From NCBI RefSeq assembly GCF_023159225.1, contig NC_063171.1, positions 4,383,501-4,447,500 of the forward strand: a stretch of DNA of 64,000 nt, given 5' to 3'. This document shows positions 11,986 to 22,911 of this stretch, one piece after another. Source of the stretch: Perognathus longimembris pacificus (Eukaryota; Chordata; Mammalia; Rodentia; Heteromyidae). Every line of letters starts with the position of its first letter. Within the stretch, counting starts at the first letter, position 1. A program made the position numbers and the translations under genes. The notes under the pieces were generated by a model. The model had not been told where the DNA came from, ran no database searches, and saw only the letters and a list, made by a program, of their open reading frames with translations.

Positions 11986-13561
11986 CTGCATGGGTTTCTT
12001 TGGTAATTGCTCTTTTCAGGGCTATTGGGATATGATGGTTTTGTTTGCTGAGTGGTATTGCAGCAGTGTAGCCTTTGGGAGGAAGTTGCAGGAAGATGCC
12101 TGTGCTCCTGAGAACCTCTTAGTGCTGATGTTTAAGAAGTGGGGTAAGGTTCTCATCTCGAGAGCCAGAAATGAGTTATTTCACCAGCATACACCACCAC
12201 TTATGCCTGTGGAATCAGTTAGGCATCTGCTTTCACCATGAAGCAAATAAAAGGGATAGGGCAGGCATTCTGATGATCATCCTTACTTTCCTATCATTTG
12301 CCTGAAACTTCTAGATAATGAGAACCTCAGTAATATATCACCTGGTGTTTTCTCTCCTCTTGGGGAGTACTATCTGAGCTCTTCTAGTAAGATGTGATTC
12401 TGGAAGTCATATAAAGAGGAGCCGAGCTATTGCTTTCCATCATATACTTCATCAGTTTCAAAAAGGGTATGATTTTTTAGATGTAATTAGTCCAGTACTA
12501 TGTTTCTAGAGCCTTACATCAGTTAGGAATCATTGATAGGGATATAAACGTAATACAGAAGATACATATGATTTAAAATCTCCACCAGCAAATTATGAAT
12601 TACATTTTATTTGTAACCACTCTAATACAGAGTGGTTCCTTCATATGTTTGGATCAAGGGCTGTATGAAACACATTCATGTGTCTTGGCATCCATTGGCT
12701 TTGCCCCTGACTTGGATAATGGATACATGTGTTGTAATCTCATATTTCTTTTCACTGAAATGTAGTGAAGACTGTTTACTGTGCACCATTCTTAGAACCA
12801 TAGAATTTGGCACTTAATTGTTTTGACTTCTGTGTGTGCCATCTGTTACTCTAGTAAGCCTTTGGATCTGCAGCTCCCTTAAGATTCATGTCAAAATATA
12901 TTTGCCTCTTTAAACCTCTTTTATAAAATATATTACTTAATTTTTAATCTTCAGCATTTTGTTATTGTCGTTCTTAAAACACATTAATTGATTTTGCTCG
13001 TCAGTGTGTACACTACATAGACCATGAATTTTAGGACTATATCTTTGAAGGCCTTCATCCTTATGAAATGTGACATCAAAGATAGCAATTCTGTTCATAT
13101 CATTGGCCAGCACCTAATTACTATTTCTGCCTCCTCATTCTTAAAGTGACCTTTGATGTCAAGAGTAGCCTTGTGTTTTGAAACACCATAAAGAGAGGTG
13201 AAAGTGGTCATGTTATGCCAAGTCCACATTCCATTGAAGTATTAAATAATGGTATTATATTAGAAATAAAATGGATGAAAAATGTCGTAATTAAAGTAAT
13301 TACTCATCTGTTTGCAGAAGCAGGACTATAGTGTACCTCTCAGTGCACAGAGAGATCAGTCCTCATTGATATTATGAGCTCAATGGAAACTCATTTTGGG
13401 GAGAAATCAAAGGAAATCTAAACTGGGCTTGCTATTTGGAAATTAGGAAATTTTACTGGAGGCAGGAAGAAGTGTCTGTGGGGGTAGTGACAGTACTTGC
13501 TATAATAGTAAGGGTTGTTGGTCTATGAAGAGAAGGTAACACTACCAAAACCTGAGAATGG

Positions 13562-13700
13562 AAGCAGGCCCTGGAGCTCACTCCTGTAAAGTTACTCTGG
13601 AGGCTGAGATCAGAGGATCACAGTTCAAAGCCAGCCCAGGCAGGAAAGTTTGTAAGACTCTTATTTCCAGTTAACCAGCAAAATGCCAAAAGTTTATACC
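13562..13700 (+). mobile_element. B4-like SINE, 3' truncated
   Basis: GGAGCTCACTCCTGTAAAG, GGCTGAGATCAGAGGATCAC and TTCCAGTTAACCAGCAAAATG. The ID-like tail is missing where the L1/SINE cluster begins. Confidence 0.75.
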
Positions 13701-13707
13701 ACAATTT

Positions 13708-13906
13708 TTTGGCCAGTCCCGGGCCTTGGACTCAGGGCCTGAGCACTGTCCCTGGCTTCTTCCCACTCAAGGCTAGCACTCTGCCACTTGAGCCACAGCG
13801 CCACTTCTGGCCGTTTTCTGTATATGTGGTGCTGGGGAATCGAACCTAGGGCCTCGTGTATCCGAGGCAGGCACTCTTGCCACTAGGCTATATCCCCAGC
13901 CCATCA
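13708..13906 (-). mobile_element. ID-dimer SINE of the second subfamily
   Basis: Minus-strand dimer with the diagnostic set CTTCCCACTC, CCTAGGGCCTCGTGTATCC and AGGCTATATCC. It is flanked by CACAATTT (13700-13707 and 13907-13914) and inserted in the inverted L1. Confidence 0.93.
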
Positions 13907-13907
13907 C

Positions 13908-14488
13908 ACAATTTCTTGATCCATTCATCTTTTGGTAGGCCTCTTGACTGATTCCCTATCTTTATAGTGCTGTGATGAACATGGTTGTGCTGGTGGCTTT
14001 GTTGAAACTTTGTTTTGGTTCTGTTAGTTAAATGTCCAGCAGTGGGATTGCTGGATCATTGGGTAATTCTATGTTTAGGTTTTTTGAGGACTTTCCCTAC
14101 TACTTTCTAGAATGGTTGAACAACGTTACATTCCCATCAACAATGTATTATATTTCTTTTCTGGCTACATTCTTGTCAGCATTTGTTGTTGTTGTTTGTT
14201 TTCTTCAAAATGGCCATTCTAACTAGGGTGAGGTGCAATCTCAGTGTTGTTTTGATTTGCATTTCCAGAGGTGTTGATCATTTCTTCATGTGTCTATTGG
14301 CCATTTTGACTTCTTCTTCTTAGATATATCTCTTTCAGTCACTAGCCAATTTATTAATTGGGTTGTTTCTTTGAGGGTTTAAATTTTGAGGATTTCATTT
14401 TTTGAGCTGTAAATATATTCTGTATAGTAGGCCCTTGTCTGATGTGTAGCTGGCAAAAATCTACCATTCGATGGGCTTTCTGTTTAGT
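13908..14488 (-). mobile_element. Older L1, inverted 5' portion of a third inverted copy
   Basis: Diverged L1 ORF2 on the minus strand. The plus-strand text shows the reverse complement of the C-terminal region (GCTGTGATGAACATGGTTG, then ACATTCCCATCAACAATG and GGGTGAGGTGCAATCTC), running to GGGCTTTCTGTTTAG at 14480. All frames are broken. The left end is interrupted by a SINE at 13708 with TSD CACAATTT; a few L1 bases probably lie left of it (13690-13707). Confidence 0.8.
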
Positions 14489-15075
14489 TTGCAGTGGATG
14501 AATGGATCAAGATAATGTGGTATTTAGACACAATAGAATTTTACTCATCTATTAGAAAATGATAATTGTACCAGTGTTAAGGAAATGGAAAGGCTTGGAA
14601 AATATTATATTAAGTGAAGTAAGCCAGACATAGAGAAACAAAGGTTGCATAGTTTCCTTCATTTGTGGTAGATAGAATATACCTATAGTCTATCAGTAAC
14701 TTCATTGGGCATATGCAAATGGGTACAAATGAATTAACTGAAGAATAATAGATTCTATAGCAAGCTCAAATAGTATAATCTTTTAGAAAAACTGGTCAAA
14801 GCCCAACAAAATAAGTTCCAGGAAATGGGTACATTCAAGAGGTGGGGATGGGGCCAAGAGGAGAGGATAGATGAAGAGGTAAATGGGGGTGGGCTGCAGT
14901 CAAGAATTCCTTGTATATACCACAAATTAAGGAAAGTAAGAGTAAGGGTGGGTTGAAGGGAGATGAACATGTTGGAGGGGTGACACTGATCAGGATGCCT
15001 TGTGTTCATAAACTGCTTTGTTGTATGGCCCCTCCTTTGTACAACTATTTAAAGATAATAAAAATATTTTTTAAA
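14489..15075 (+). mobile_element. Older L1, 3' portion of the third inverted copy
   Basis: Plus-strand L1 starting at GTGGATGAATGGATCAAGA, the codons that the inverted half ends on (DEWIK region). It continues through the end of ORF2 (TATTAAGTGAAGTAAGCCAGAC) and a 3' UTR of an older subfamily ending CTATTTAAAGATAATAAAAA. The two halves overlap by a short repeat of GATGAATGGATCAAGA (13918-13933 reversed, and here). Confidence 0.8.
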
Positions 15076-15088
15076 AAGCCAGAAGTAG

Positions 15089-15291
15089 GGGCTGGGGATA
15101 TGGCCTAGTGGCAAAGAGTGCTTACGTCGTATACATGAAGCCCTGGGTTCAATTCCCCAGCACCACATATACAGAAAACGGCCAGAAGTGGCACTGTGGC
15201 TCAAGTGGCAGAGTGCTAGCCTTGAGCAAAAAGAAGCCAGGGACAGTGCTCAGGCCCTGAGTCCAAGCCCCGGGATTGGCAAAAAAGAAAA
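15089..15291 (+). mobile_element. ID-dimer SINE inside an ID-like SINE
   Basis: Plus-strand dimer with 16-bp TSD AAAAAGCCAGAAGTAG (15073-15088 and 15292-15307). The host sequence continuing after it is an ID-like monomer. Confidence 0.94.
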
Positions 15292-15411
15292 AAAAAGCCA
15301 GAAGTAGTGGTGTGGCTCAAATGGTACAGCAACAGCCTTGAGTGGCATAGCTAAAGGAGAGCATCCAGACATTAAGTTCAAGCCCCAGTAGCAACCAGAA
15401 CAATTAAAAAA
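15292..15411 (+). mobile_element. ID-like monomer SINE
   Basis: GTGTGGCTCAAATGGTACAG through AAGTTCAAGCCCCAGTAG, with an A-rich tail (AATTAAAAAAAAA). It resembles the right unit of the dimer SINEs alone, or the tail of a truncated B4-like copy. Confidence 0.75.
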
Positions 15412-15809
15412 AAATCTGAGAATTCAGGCACAGATACACATGTGAGGGGCTGAATGAGTACAGGATGTATGATGTAGGGTGGTCAATGCAAGCCAGCACC
15501 TGAGAATGGAAATGGATCTCAAAGCTGAATCTTAGCTTTGCTAGTTCTCTTTGATGTTTCACATTATATTTGATGTCTGACCTTTTAATTTCTGAGTTAA
15601 TAAAAGTGAGAAAACAATGTTTTTTTTTGTCACTTTAGGATAAAGAGAGGGATAGTTCATGGAAGGGACACTCCAATGTACACTCTGCTGAGTTAATTTT
15701 CTTCATTTCCAAGAAATGTGCACAATGAGATATCATTTTTGCCCAGTAAATGAACAAAATAAACATCTTGCCTCTATTTGGTGTTGCCGAGACTCTTCTT
15801 GGCACTGCT

Positions 15810-16060
15810 GATGGGAACATAAATTGGCACCACCCATTCAGAGAGCAATTCGGCAATAGTTTCAAGCTGGATACTTGAGCCATCAATCCCAGAGCCAAGA
15901 TTTAGTTTACGGAAAAGCTTGCCGACAATGTAGTCATTAAGGAAGTTCAAAAATATTCATGTGGTACTGTGTACACTTGTAATAAGTTGAAGACAGTGCG
16001 CATGTCTACCACAGGAGAGTGGTGCATGTTTGAGAGCCTGTGTTGTAACTCTGTATGAAA
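15810..16060 (+). mobile_element. Possible very old L1/HAL1 fragment
   Basis: GCTGATGGGAACATAAATTG followed by ATTCAGAGAGCAATTCGGCA and AAGACAGTGCGCATGTC resembles the ORF2 3' region of ancient L1 (the string that normally reads as a dropping number of residues before the poly(A) UTR). Strongly diverged; tentative. Confidence 0.4.
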
Positions 16061-16184
16061 AAGACCAACTAATGTATTTAGGTGTCGGTTAAAAACTAAA
16101 TCTGGTCTCTAGATTCTCACACTTACTGTCCTAGCTCTACCTGGAGTCTGAGAATGGAAGGACTGTGTTTCCTGGGCACTGTCC

Positions 16185-16262
16185 TTGAACCTCTGTGTTC
16201 ACACCTCTATACTTGAGCCACAGCACCACTTCTGGCTTTTTCTGAGTGGTTTATTGGAGAAC
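16185..16262 (-). mobile_element. SINE fragment
   Basis: TACTTGAGCCACAGCACCACTTCTGG on the plus text is the reverse of the ID-like unit; flanks are degraded. Confidence 0.6.
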
Positions 16263-17216
16263 ATGGATTCTTTGTCTTTCTGAGCCTGACTTCCTTCACT
16301 CAATGTAATATTTTCCAGGTTCATCCATTTCCTACCAATGGCATAAAGTTATTCTTTCTTTTGGATGAGTAAAATTATGTTTGTGTCTGTGTGTTCACAG
16401 GTATGCATACATATCATATTTTCTTGATTAGTTGTAGGGTATCTGGTCTGTTTCCATAACTTGGTTATAGTGAATAGTGCCACAGTAATTATAGCTATAC
16501 AAGTGTCTTTATTGTATCCTGACTTGAAATCTTTTACATACATTCTAGGAGTTTTGCTGGGTTGTACGGTAGTTCTACTTTTACTGAGTGAGGATTCTTC
16601 ACATTGACATTCATAATGGTTGGACTAATTTACGTTCCCTCCAAAAGTGCATTAGTGTTCCTTTTCCTCACATCCTGGCCATCATTTTTCTTGTTCATAT
16701 TTTTGATGATCGCCATTCTGACTGGAGGGAGATGGAATCTCAATATTGTTTTGATTTGCAATTCCTTTTTGCCCAAGAATGTTGAGTATTTTTTCATGTG
16801 TTTATTGATTACCTAAGAAGTGTCTGTTTCATTTTTTTGGCCAATTTTTAATTGGATTATGTATTGGTGATTTAGTTTTTGAGCTCTTTGTGTATTCTAG
16901 TGATACATTAATATATGAAATACCTGCTTCATTAGGATGTCTTCGGCTATTGACTACATCCTTTACTTTATGCAATCCCATTTGTCAGTTCTCTCCTCTC
17001 TTTGCTAAACTCCTGGAATTCTTTCCAGAAAGTTCCTGCCTATGCCAATAACTTCTAGTGTTCCCCTTATTCTTTCCTGTAGTAGTTTTTAAGATTTTAG
17101 GTCTTAAATTTAGCTCTTTGGTTCACTTTATATTGATAGTCATATAGGTTGAGAGACAGGGATCCTGTTTCAGCCTTATGCACATGGATATACAGTTCTC
17201 CCAGCAACAAATGCTG

Positions 17217-17392
17217 AAGAAACTTTCCTTTCCTTTCCTTTCTTTTCCTTTCCTTTCCTTTCCTTTCCTTTCCTTTCCTTTCCTTTCCTTTTTCCTTTCC
17301 TTTCCTTTCCTTTTTCCTTTCCTTTCCTTTCCTTTCCTTTCCTTTCCTTTCCTTTCCTCTTTCCTTTCCTCTTTCCTTCCTTTGTTTCTTTT
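17217..17392. repeat. (TTTCC)n pentanucleotide repeat
   Basis: About 175 bp of nearly pure pyrimidine repeat with a few TTTTTCC and CTCTTTCC variants. It sits at the 3' (tail) end of the minus-strand SINE and probably grew from its A-rich tail. The AGGAA/AAAGG translations it creates are not coding. Confidence 0.97.
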
Positions 17393-17588
17393 GGCCAGTC
17401 CTGTGGCTTGGACTCAGGGCCTGAGCACTCACTGTCCCTGGCTTCTTTTTGCTCAAGGCTAGCACTCTGCCACTTGTGCCATAGCGCCACTTCTGGCCGT
17501 TTTCTGTATATGTGGTGCTGGGGAATTGAACCCAGGGCCTCATGTATACGAGGCAGGCACTCGTGCCACTAGGCCATATTCCCAGCCC
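17393..17588 (-). mobile_element. ID-dimer SINE with pentanucleotide tail
   Basis: Minus-strand dimer (GGCCAGTCCTGTGGCTTGG to CATATTCCCAGCCC). Its poly(A) side, to the left, has turned into the (TTTCC)n tract 17217-17392. The likely diverged TSD is GAAGAAACTTTC / GAGAGACTTTT. Confidence 0.92.
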
Positions 17589-17739
17589 GAGAGACTTTTT
17601 TTTTTTAACATGTACTTTTGACTCCTTTGTCAAAATCAGATGGCTTCAGGGATATGGCTTCATTTCTGGATCCTCTACTTTCTGGATCCTCATTCTGTTC
17701 TCTTGTTCTTCAGGTCTATTTTTGTGCCAATACTAATGT

Positions 17740-18250
17740 TTGTTTGTTTTTTTGTCAAATTTTTATTACCAAACTGATGTACAGAGAGGTTACAGTTTCA
17801 TACATTAGGCATTGGATACATTTCTTGTACTGTTTGTTACCTTGTCCCTCATTCCCCCTCCCCCCTCCCCTTTTCCCTTTCTCCCCATGAGTTGTTCAGT
17901 TCATTTACACCAAACACGTTTGTAAGTATTGCTTTTATAGTTGTTTGTCTTTTTTTACCCTATATACCCACTGTTTACCAGTATACATGGTTTCCAATAT
18001 ACTCAGATAAGATACAGAGATAGTGTAGGTACAACCACAGGAAGGGGATACAAGAGGATCATCAATAATAGAAGCTACAGTTACATATAACACATTGACA
18101 GTAGTTAAAACAGTGATATAACAATCGTTTCCATAATTTCACTCAGCATCATCTTATGTGTTCATAAGGGTATAGCTATTGGGCTCTTGTGATCCTCTGC
18201 TGTGACTTGCCTTAAACCTGTGCTAATTATTCCCTATGAGGGAGACCATC
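17740..18250 (-). mobile_element. L1, 3' portion of a second twin-primed insertion
   Basis: Minus-strand L1 3' UTR beginning at a T-rich run (17745) and reaching the ORF2 stop and last codons (VSLIGNN) at 18220-18250. It then switches abruptly to plus-strand ORF2. The flanking direct repeat ACTAATGT at 17732-17739 and 19379-19386 brackets both halves. The insertion lies within an older L1 whose sequence resumes after 19386. Confidence 0.92.
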
Positions 18251-19380
18251 AAAGACCTTGAAATCAAAACAGATACCCTGAAAACACTGAAGGACGGAGT
18301 AGGAGAAACACTTGGGCTCCTTGGCACAAGACAGAACTTCCTTAACAAAGACCCAGAAAGGGGCTGGGGATATGGCCTAGTGGCAAGAGTGCTTGCCTCA
18401 TATACATGAGGCCCTGGGTTCAATTCCCCAGCACCACATATACAGAAAATGGCCAGAAGTGGCGCTGTGGCTCAAGTGGCAGAGTGCTAGCCTTGAGCAA
18501 AAAGAAGCCAGGGAGAGTCCTCAGGCCCTGAGTCCAAGCCCAGGAGTGGCCAAAAAAAAAAAAAAAAAAAAGACCCAGAAAGGCTACAAGTCAAAGAAAA
18601 GTTGCACAAATGGGACTGCATCAAACTGCAGAGTTTCTGCAGTACAAAGGACATAGCTCGCAAGATAAACAGAAAGCCCACAGATTGGGAGAAGCTCTTT
18701 ACCAGCCATAGAACGGACAAAGGCCTCATATCTAAAATATACGCAGAACAAAAAAAATTACCTTCCTCCAAAACAAATCCTTATAGAACCAATAGCCACC
18801 TCATCAAGTGGGCTAAAGACTTAAAAAGAGACTTCTCTGATGAGGAAATGAGAATGGCCAAGAGACATATGAAAAAGTGCTCTACATCACTGGCCATAAA
18901 AGAATTGCAAATCAAAACAACATTGAGATTCCATCTCACCCCAATAAGAATGTCCTATATCAAGAAAACCAACAATAACAATTTTTGGAGGGGATATGAC
19001 CAAAAGGGAACCCTACTTCATTGTTGGTGGGAATGTAAACTTGTTCAGCCACTCTGGCAAGTGGTATGGTGATTCCTCAGAAGGCTAAACATAGAACTCC
19101 CCTATGACCCAGCAGCCCTTTTGGGTATCCAAAAGACCATAAACAAAATCACAGTAAAGCCACCAGCACAACAATGTTCATTGCAGCACAATTTGTCATA
19201 GCTAGAATCTGGAACCAACCCATATGCCCCTCAGTAGATGAATGGATCAGGAAAATGTAGTACATATACACAATGGAATTTTATGCCTCTATCAGAAAGA
19301 ATGACATTGCCCCATTTGTAAGGAAATGGAAGAACTTGGAAAAAATTATACTAAGTGAAGTGAGCCAGACCCAAATAAAC
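18248..19380 (+). mobile_element. L1, inverted 5' portion of the second twin-primed insertion
   Basis: Plus-strand ORF2 from [19 protein letters not shown] through [15 protein letters not shown] and [15 protein letters not shown] to [16 protein letters not shown], then frame-broken to SEVSQTQ-equivalent sequence at 19380. That is a few codons short of where the minus-strand half starts. Three bases (ATC, 18248-18250) can be assigned to either half at the junction. A SINE interrupts it at 18361-18570. Confidence 0.92.
18361..18570 (+). mobile_element. ID-dimer SINE inside a twin-primed L1
   Basis: Plus-strand dimer with A20 tail. The 12-bp TSD AGACCCAGAAAG (18349-18360 and 18571-18582) is L1 ORF2 sequence, so the SINE arrived after that L1. 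Confidence 0.96.
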
Positions 19381-19441
19381 TAATGTATTTTTGTTTTGTT
19401 GCTTTGGCTCTGTAGGATAATTTGAAGACTTGAATTATATC

Positions 19442-19514
19442 TCCATCTTTCCCCTCCCTCCCTCCCTCCCTCCCTCCCTCCCTCCCTCCCGCCGTCCTTT
19501 TTTTTTTTTTTTTT
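19442..19514. repeat. (TCCC)n and T run
   Basis: About 12 TCCC units followed by T17, interrupting the old L1. Possibly the tail of a lost insertion. Confidence 0.9.
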
Positions 19515-20135
19515 GCGATTCAGGGCCTTTTGTGCTTCCATATGAATTAGGATTTAGTTCTCTATATCTATAAAGAACAACATCAGTAATTTGATGGCTA
19601 TTGTGTTGGATTTCTAAATTGCCTTTGACATTATGGCCACAGTTCATGATACTGATTCTTCCAATCCTCAGACATGAAAGGTTTTCCCTTCCTCTCTTCC
19701 TTTTGTTTCTGCAAAAGAGAAACAAAGTTTCATTGTAGAGTTCTTTCACTTCCTTGGTTACATTTATCCCAGGTAGTTTCTATCTTTAGAGACTACTGTG
19801 AACAGAATTGTTATCCTGACTTTTCTCTCTCTTTGTTCATCACAGAAAAGGTACTGATTTTTGCATGCTGATTTTATATCCAACTACTTTGCCAAAGGTC
19901 CTTATCAGCTCCAGACATTTTGGGGTAGAACCTTTGGGGTGCATTAGATACAGGATTATATAATCTGTAAACAGATAGTTTTATTTATAATTTCCATTTT
20001 TACATCACTCTTACTTTACTGCTTTGGCTAGGAATTCCAGTACTACGTTGAATGAAAGTGTCCTGTTACTGATTTAAGAGGAAGTGGCTCTAGTTAATCA
20101 TCAGTTGGTATTTTTTCTAAATTTTTAATTTAATT

Positions 20136-20334
20136 TTATTTTTTGCTAGTCTTGGGGTTTGGGACTCATGGTCTGAGCATTGCCCCTGGCTTATTTTTGC
20201 TCAAAGCTAACACTCTACTACTTGAGCCACAGCACCACTTCTGGCTTTTTCTGTTTATGTGGTGCCAAGGAATTGAACCCAGGGCTTCCTGCATGCTAGG
20301 CAAGCATTCTACTACTGAGCCACATTCCTAGCCA
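20136..20334 (-). mobile_element. ID-dimer SINE, older
   Basis: Minus-strand dimer with many differences (TTGCTAGTCTTGGGGTTTGG, then CTTCCTGCATGCTAGGCAAG as in classical ID elements). It is inserted in the old L1, which resumes at 20335. Confidence 0.88.
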
Positions 20335-20887
20335 CATATGTTGTTGACTATAGGTTTACTATATGTACCCTTTATTATGTTAATATATGATCTTTCTATC
20401 GCTAGCTTTATCCCCAGAGTTTTCTTAACACAAGATAAAATATGGAACTACAGACATTCAGGGAAGATCTTACTAATAAGCTCATTTATCTCCACTAGGA
20501 ATCGCCTTCTTTGGCTGCTCTGTTTATATCTGTGATCAGATATGTCACCTGGCACACTCACTAAACTCTTATAACCATAATGGGATTCATGGAAGCCTAT
20601 TTATTAACACTGCATCAAAAACTCCATTACTCAAAGGAGCCACTCACAAAGCCAGAATCCTCAGCCTCAAGTTATACACATTACATAATTCTTCATTGTA
20701 TACATTTATAGCTGCAGCTCCCATAAGAAATGATCACCTGATTACGTACTGTATTTCCTTGGTTCTCTTGAAAGGAAAGACCTGCATGCCTGTGCCTAAA
20801 ACCTGTACAAACAAGTGGGAAATCTGACAGTTATGTATTTCTTAGGGTTAGCGATTCTTTTATGTAGTAAACTAAGAAGGGATATCT

Positions 20888-22911
20888 CTTTTTTTTTTAG
20901 TTTTTATTATAAAACTGATGTACAGAGAGGTTACATTTTCACACGTTAGGCATTGGATACATTTCTTGTACTGTTTGTTACCTTGTCCCTCATGCCCCCC
21001 TCCCCCTCCCCCTGTCCCCCCCTGAGGTGTTCAGTTCACTTACACCAAACAGTTTGCAAGTATTGCTTTTGTTGTTGTTTCTCGTATTTTACCCTTTGTC
21101 TCTCAATTTTGGTATTCCCTTTGAATTTCCTAATTCTAATACCAGTACACACTGTTTCCCATACACTCAGATAAGATTACAGAGATAGTGTAGATACAAT
21201 CACAAGAAGGTGATACATGAACATCATCAATAGTAGAAACTACAGATACACATGGGATGTTGAAAGTAGTTACAACTCTGATATAACAATCATTTTCATA
21301 AAATGGAGTTCATTTCACTTAGCATCATCTTATGGGATCATAAGGGTATAGCTATTGGGCTCTTGTGATCCTCTGTTGTGACTTGCCTAAACCTGTGCTA
21401 ATTATTCCCTATAAGGGAGACCATAGAGTCCATGTTTCTTTGGGTCTGGCTCACTTCACTTAGTATAATTTTTTCCAAGTCCTTCCATTTCCTTACAAAT
21501 GGGGCAATGTCATTCTTTCTGATAGAGGCATAAAATTCCATTGTGTATATGTACCACATTTTCCTGATCCATTCGTCTACGGAGGGGCATCTGGGTTGGT
21601 TCCAGATTCTCGCTATGACAAATTGTGCTGCAATGAACATTGTTGTGCTGGTGGCTTTACTTTGATTTTGTTTGTAGTTTTTTGGATAAATACCCAAAAG
21701 TGGGGTTGCTGGGTCATAGGGGAGTTCTACATTTAGCCTTCTGAGGAATCTCCATACTGCTTGCCAGAGTGGCTGAACCAGTTTACATTCCCACCAACAA
21801 TGAAGTAGGGTTCCCTTTTGGCCACATCCCCTCCACCAACTGTTATTGTTAGTTTTCTTGATATATGACATTCTTACTGGGGTGAGATGGAATCTCAATG
21901 TTGTTTTGATCTGCATTTCTTTTATGGCCAGTGATGTAGAGCACTTTTTCATATGTCTCTCGGCCATTCTCATTTCCTCATCAGAGAAGTCTCTTTGTAG
22001 GTCTTTAGCCCACTTGATGAGTGGGCTATTAGTTCTTCGCGGTTTTGTTTTGGAGGAAGGTAATTTTTTTAGTTCTGCATATATTTTAGAGATGAGGCCA
22101 TTGTCCGTTGAATGGTGGTAAAGATCTTCTCCCAGTCTGTGGGCTTTCTGTTTATCTTGCAAGCTATGTCCTTTGCCGTGCAGAAGCTCTGCAGTTTGAT
22201 GCAGTCCCATTTGTCCAACCTTTCTTTGATTTGTAGCCTTTCTGGGTCTTTGTTCAGGAAGTTCCGTCCTGCGCCAAGGAGCCCAAGTGTTTCTCCTACT
22301 TCTTCCTTTAGTGTTTTCAGGGTGTCTGTTTTGATTTCGAGGTCTTTAATCCATTTGGAATTGATTTTAGTGCAGGGTGATATATAAGGATCTAGTTTTA
22401 ATTTGTTGCATGTGTTGAGCCAGTTTTTCCAGCACAATTTGTTAAAGAGGCTATCTTTCTTCCAAACTATTGTCTTAGCCCCTTTATCAAAGATTAAGTA
22501 GGCGTAGTTCTGTGGGTTCATTCCCGGGTCTTCAATTCTGTTCCATTGGTCTTCAGACCAGTTCCGGTGCCAATACCAAGCTGTTTTTATTACTATAGCT
22601 TTATAATACAGCTTGAAGTTGGGTATTGTAATTCCTCCAGCACTGTTCTTTCTGCTTAGGATTGTTTTTGCTATTCTAGGTCGTTTTTTGTTCCATATGA
22701 ATTTCTGGATTGCTTCCTCTATTTCATCAAAAAATGGTGTTGGGATATTAATGGGTATTGCATTGAATTTGTAGATAGCCTTTGGCAATATTGCCATTTT
22801 GATTATATAATCCTACCAATCCAGGAGCATGGGAGGTTTTTCCATTTCCTTACTTCTGACTTAATTTCGTTTTTCAAGGTTTTAAAGTTCTCCTCAAAGA
22901 GGTGTTTCACT
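20888..22911 (-). mobile_element. 5'-truncated L1 with perfect 15-bp TSD
   Basis: LINE-1 copy on the minus strand. The poly(A) appears as T9 at 20888, followed by the 3' UTR (20905-21395). The ORF2 C-terminus reads through 22210-21398 (long frame ending [11 protein letters not shown]) and an overlapping frame 22797-22069 (starting [15 protein letters not shown]), so at least one frameshift separates them. Only the reverse-transcriptase tail and C-terminal Cys region remain ([12 protein letters not shown]). It is truncated at 22911. The direct repeats TAAGAAGGGATATCT at 20873-20887 and 22912-22926 are identical. Long open frames and an intact TSD suggest a fairly recent insertion. Confidence 0.95.

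Larger units (their letters stand above)
16262..20420 (-). mobile_element. Old L1 ORF2 body, interrupted by later insertions
   Basis: Highly diverged minus-strand L1, recognisable in pieces at 16262-17216, 17589-17731, 19387-20130 and 20335-20420. Landmarks on the plus text are GGTTCATCCATTTCC, GGGAGATGGAATCTCAAT, GTGCCAATACTAATG with its continuation GGCTCTGTAGGATAATTTG, and CCATATGAATTAGG. The host sequence reads continuously across the inserted elements, which shows they arrived later. The inserts are a SINE with (TTTCC)n tail, a twin-primed L1, a (CCTC)n/T-run patch at 19442-19514 and a SINE at 20136-20334. Confidence 0.85.

Noticed and set aside
11705..12241. Open frame of 178 codons starting in a SINE
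   Set aside because: Its first third is the reversed ID-dimer SINE and the remainder has no recognisable protein similarity.
17097..17633. Long open frames over the (TTTCC)n tract in both directions
   Set aside because: They consist of a five-base repeat and SINE sequence; the KERKGKE-type and FLSFPFL-type translations are low-complexity artefacts.
18602..22797. L1 ORF2 frames as possible active genes
   Set aside because: All copies are 5'-truncated, lack ORF1, the endonuclease domain and a promoter, and most are frameshifted or interrupted.
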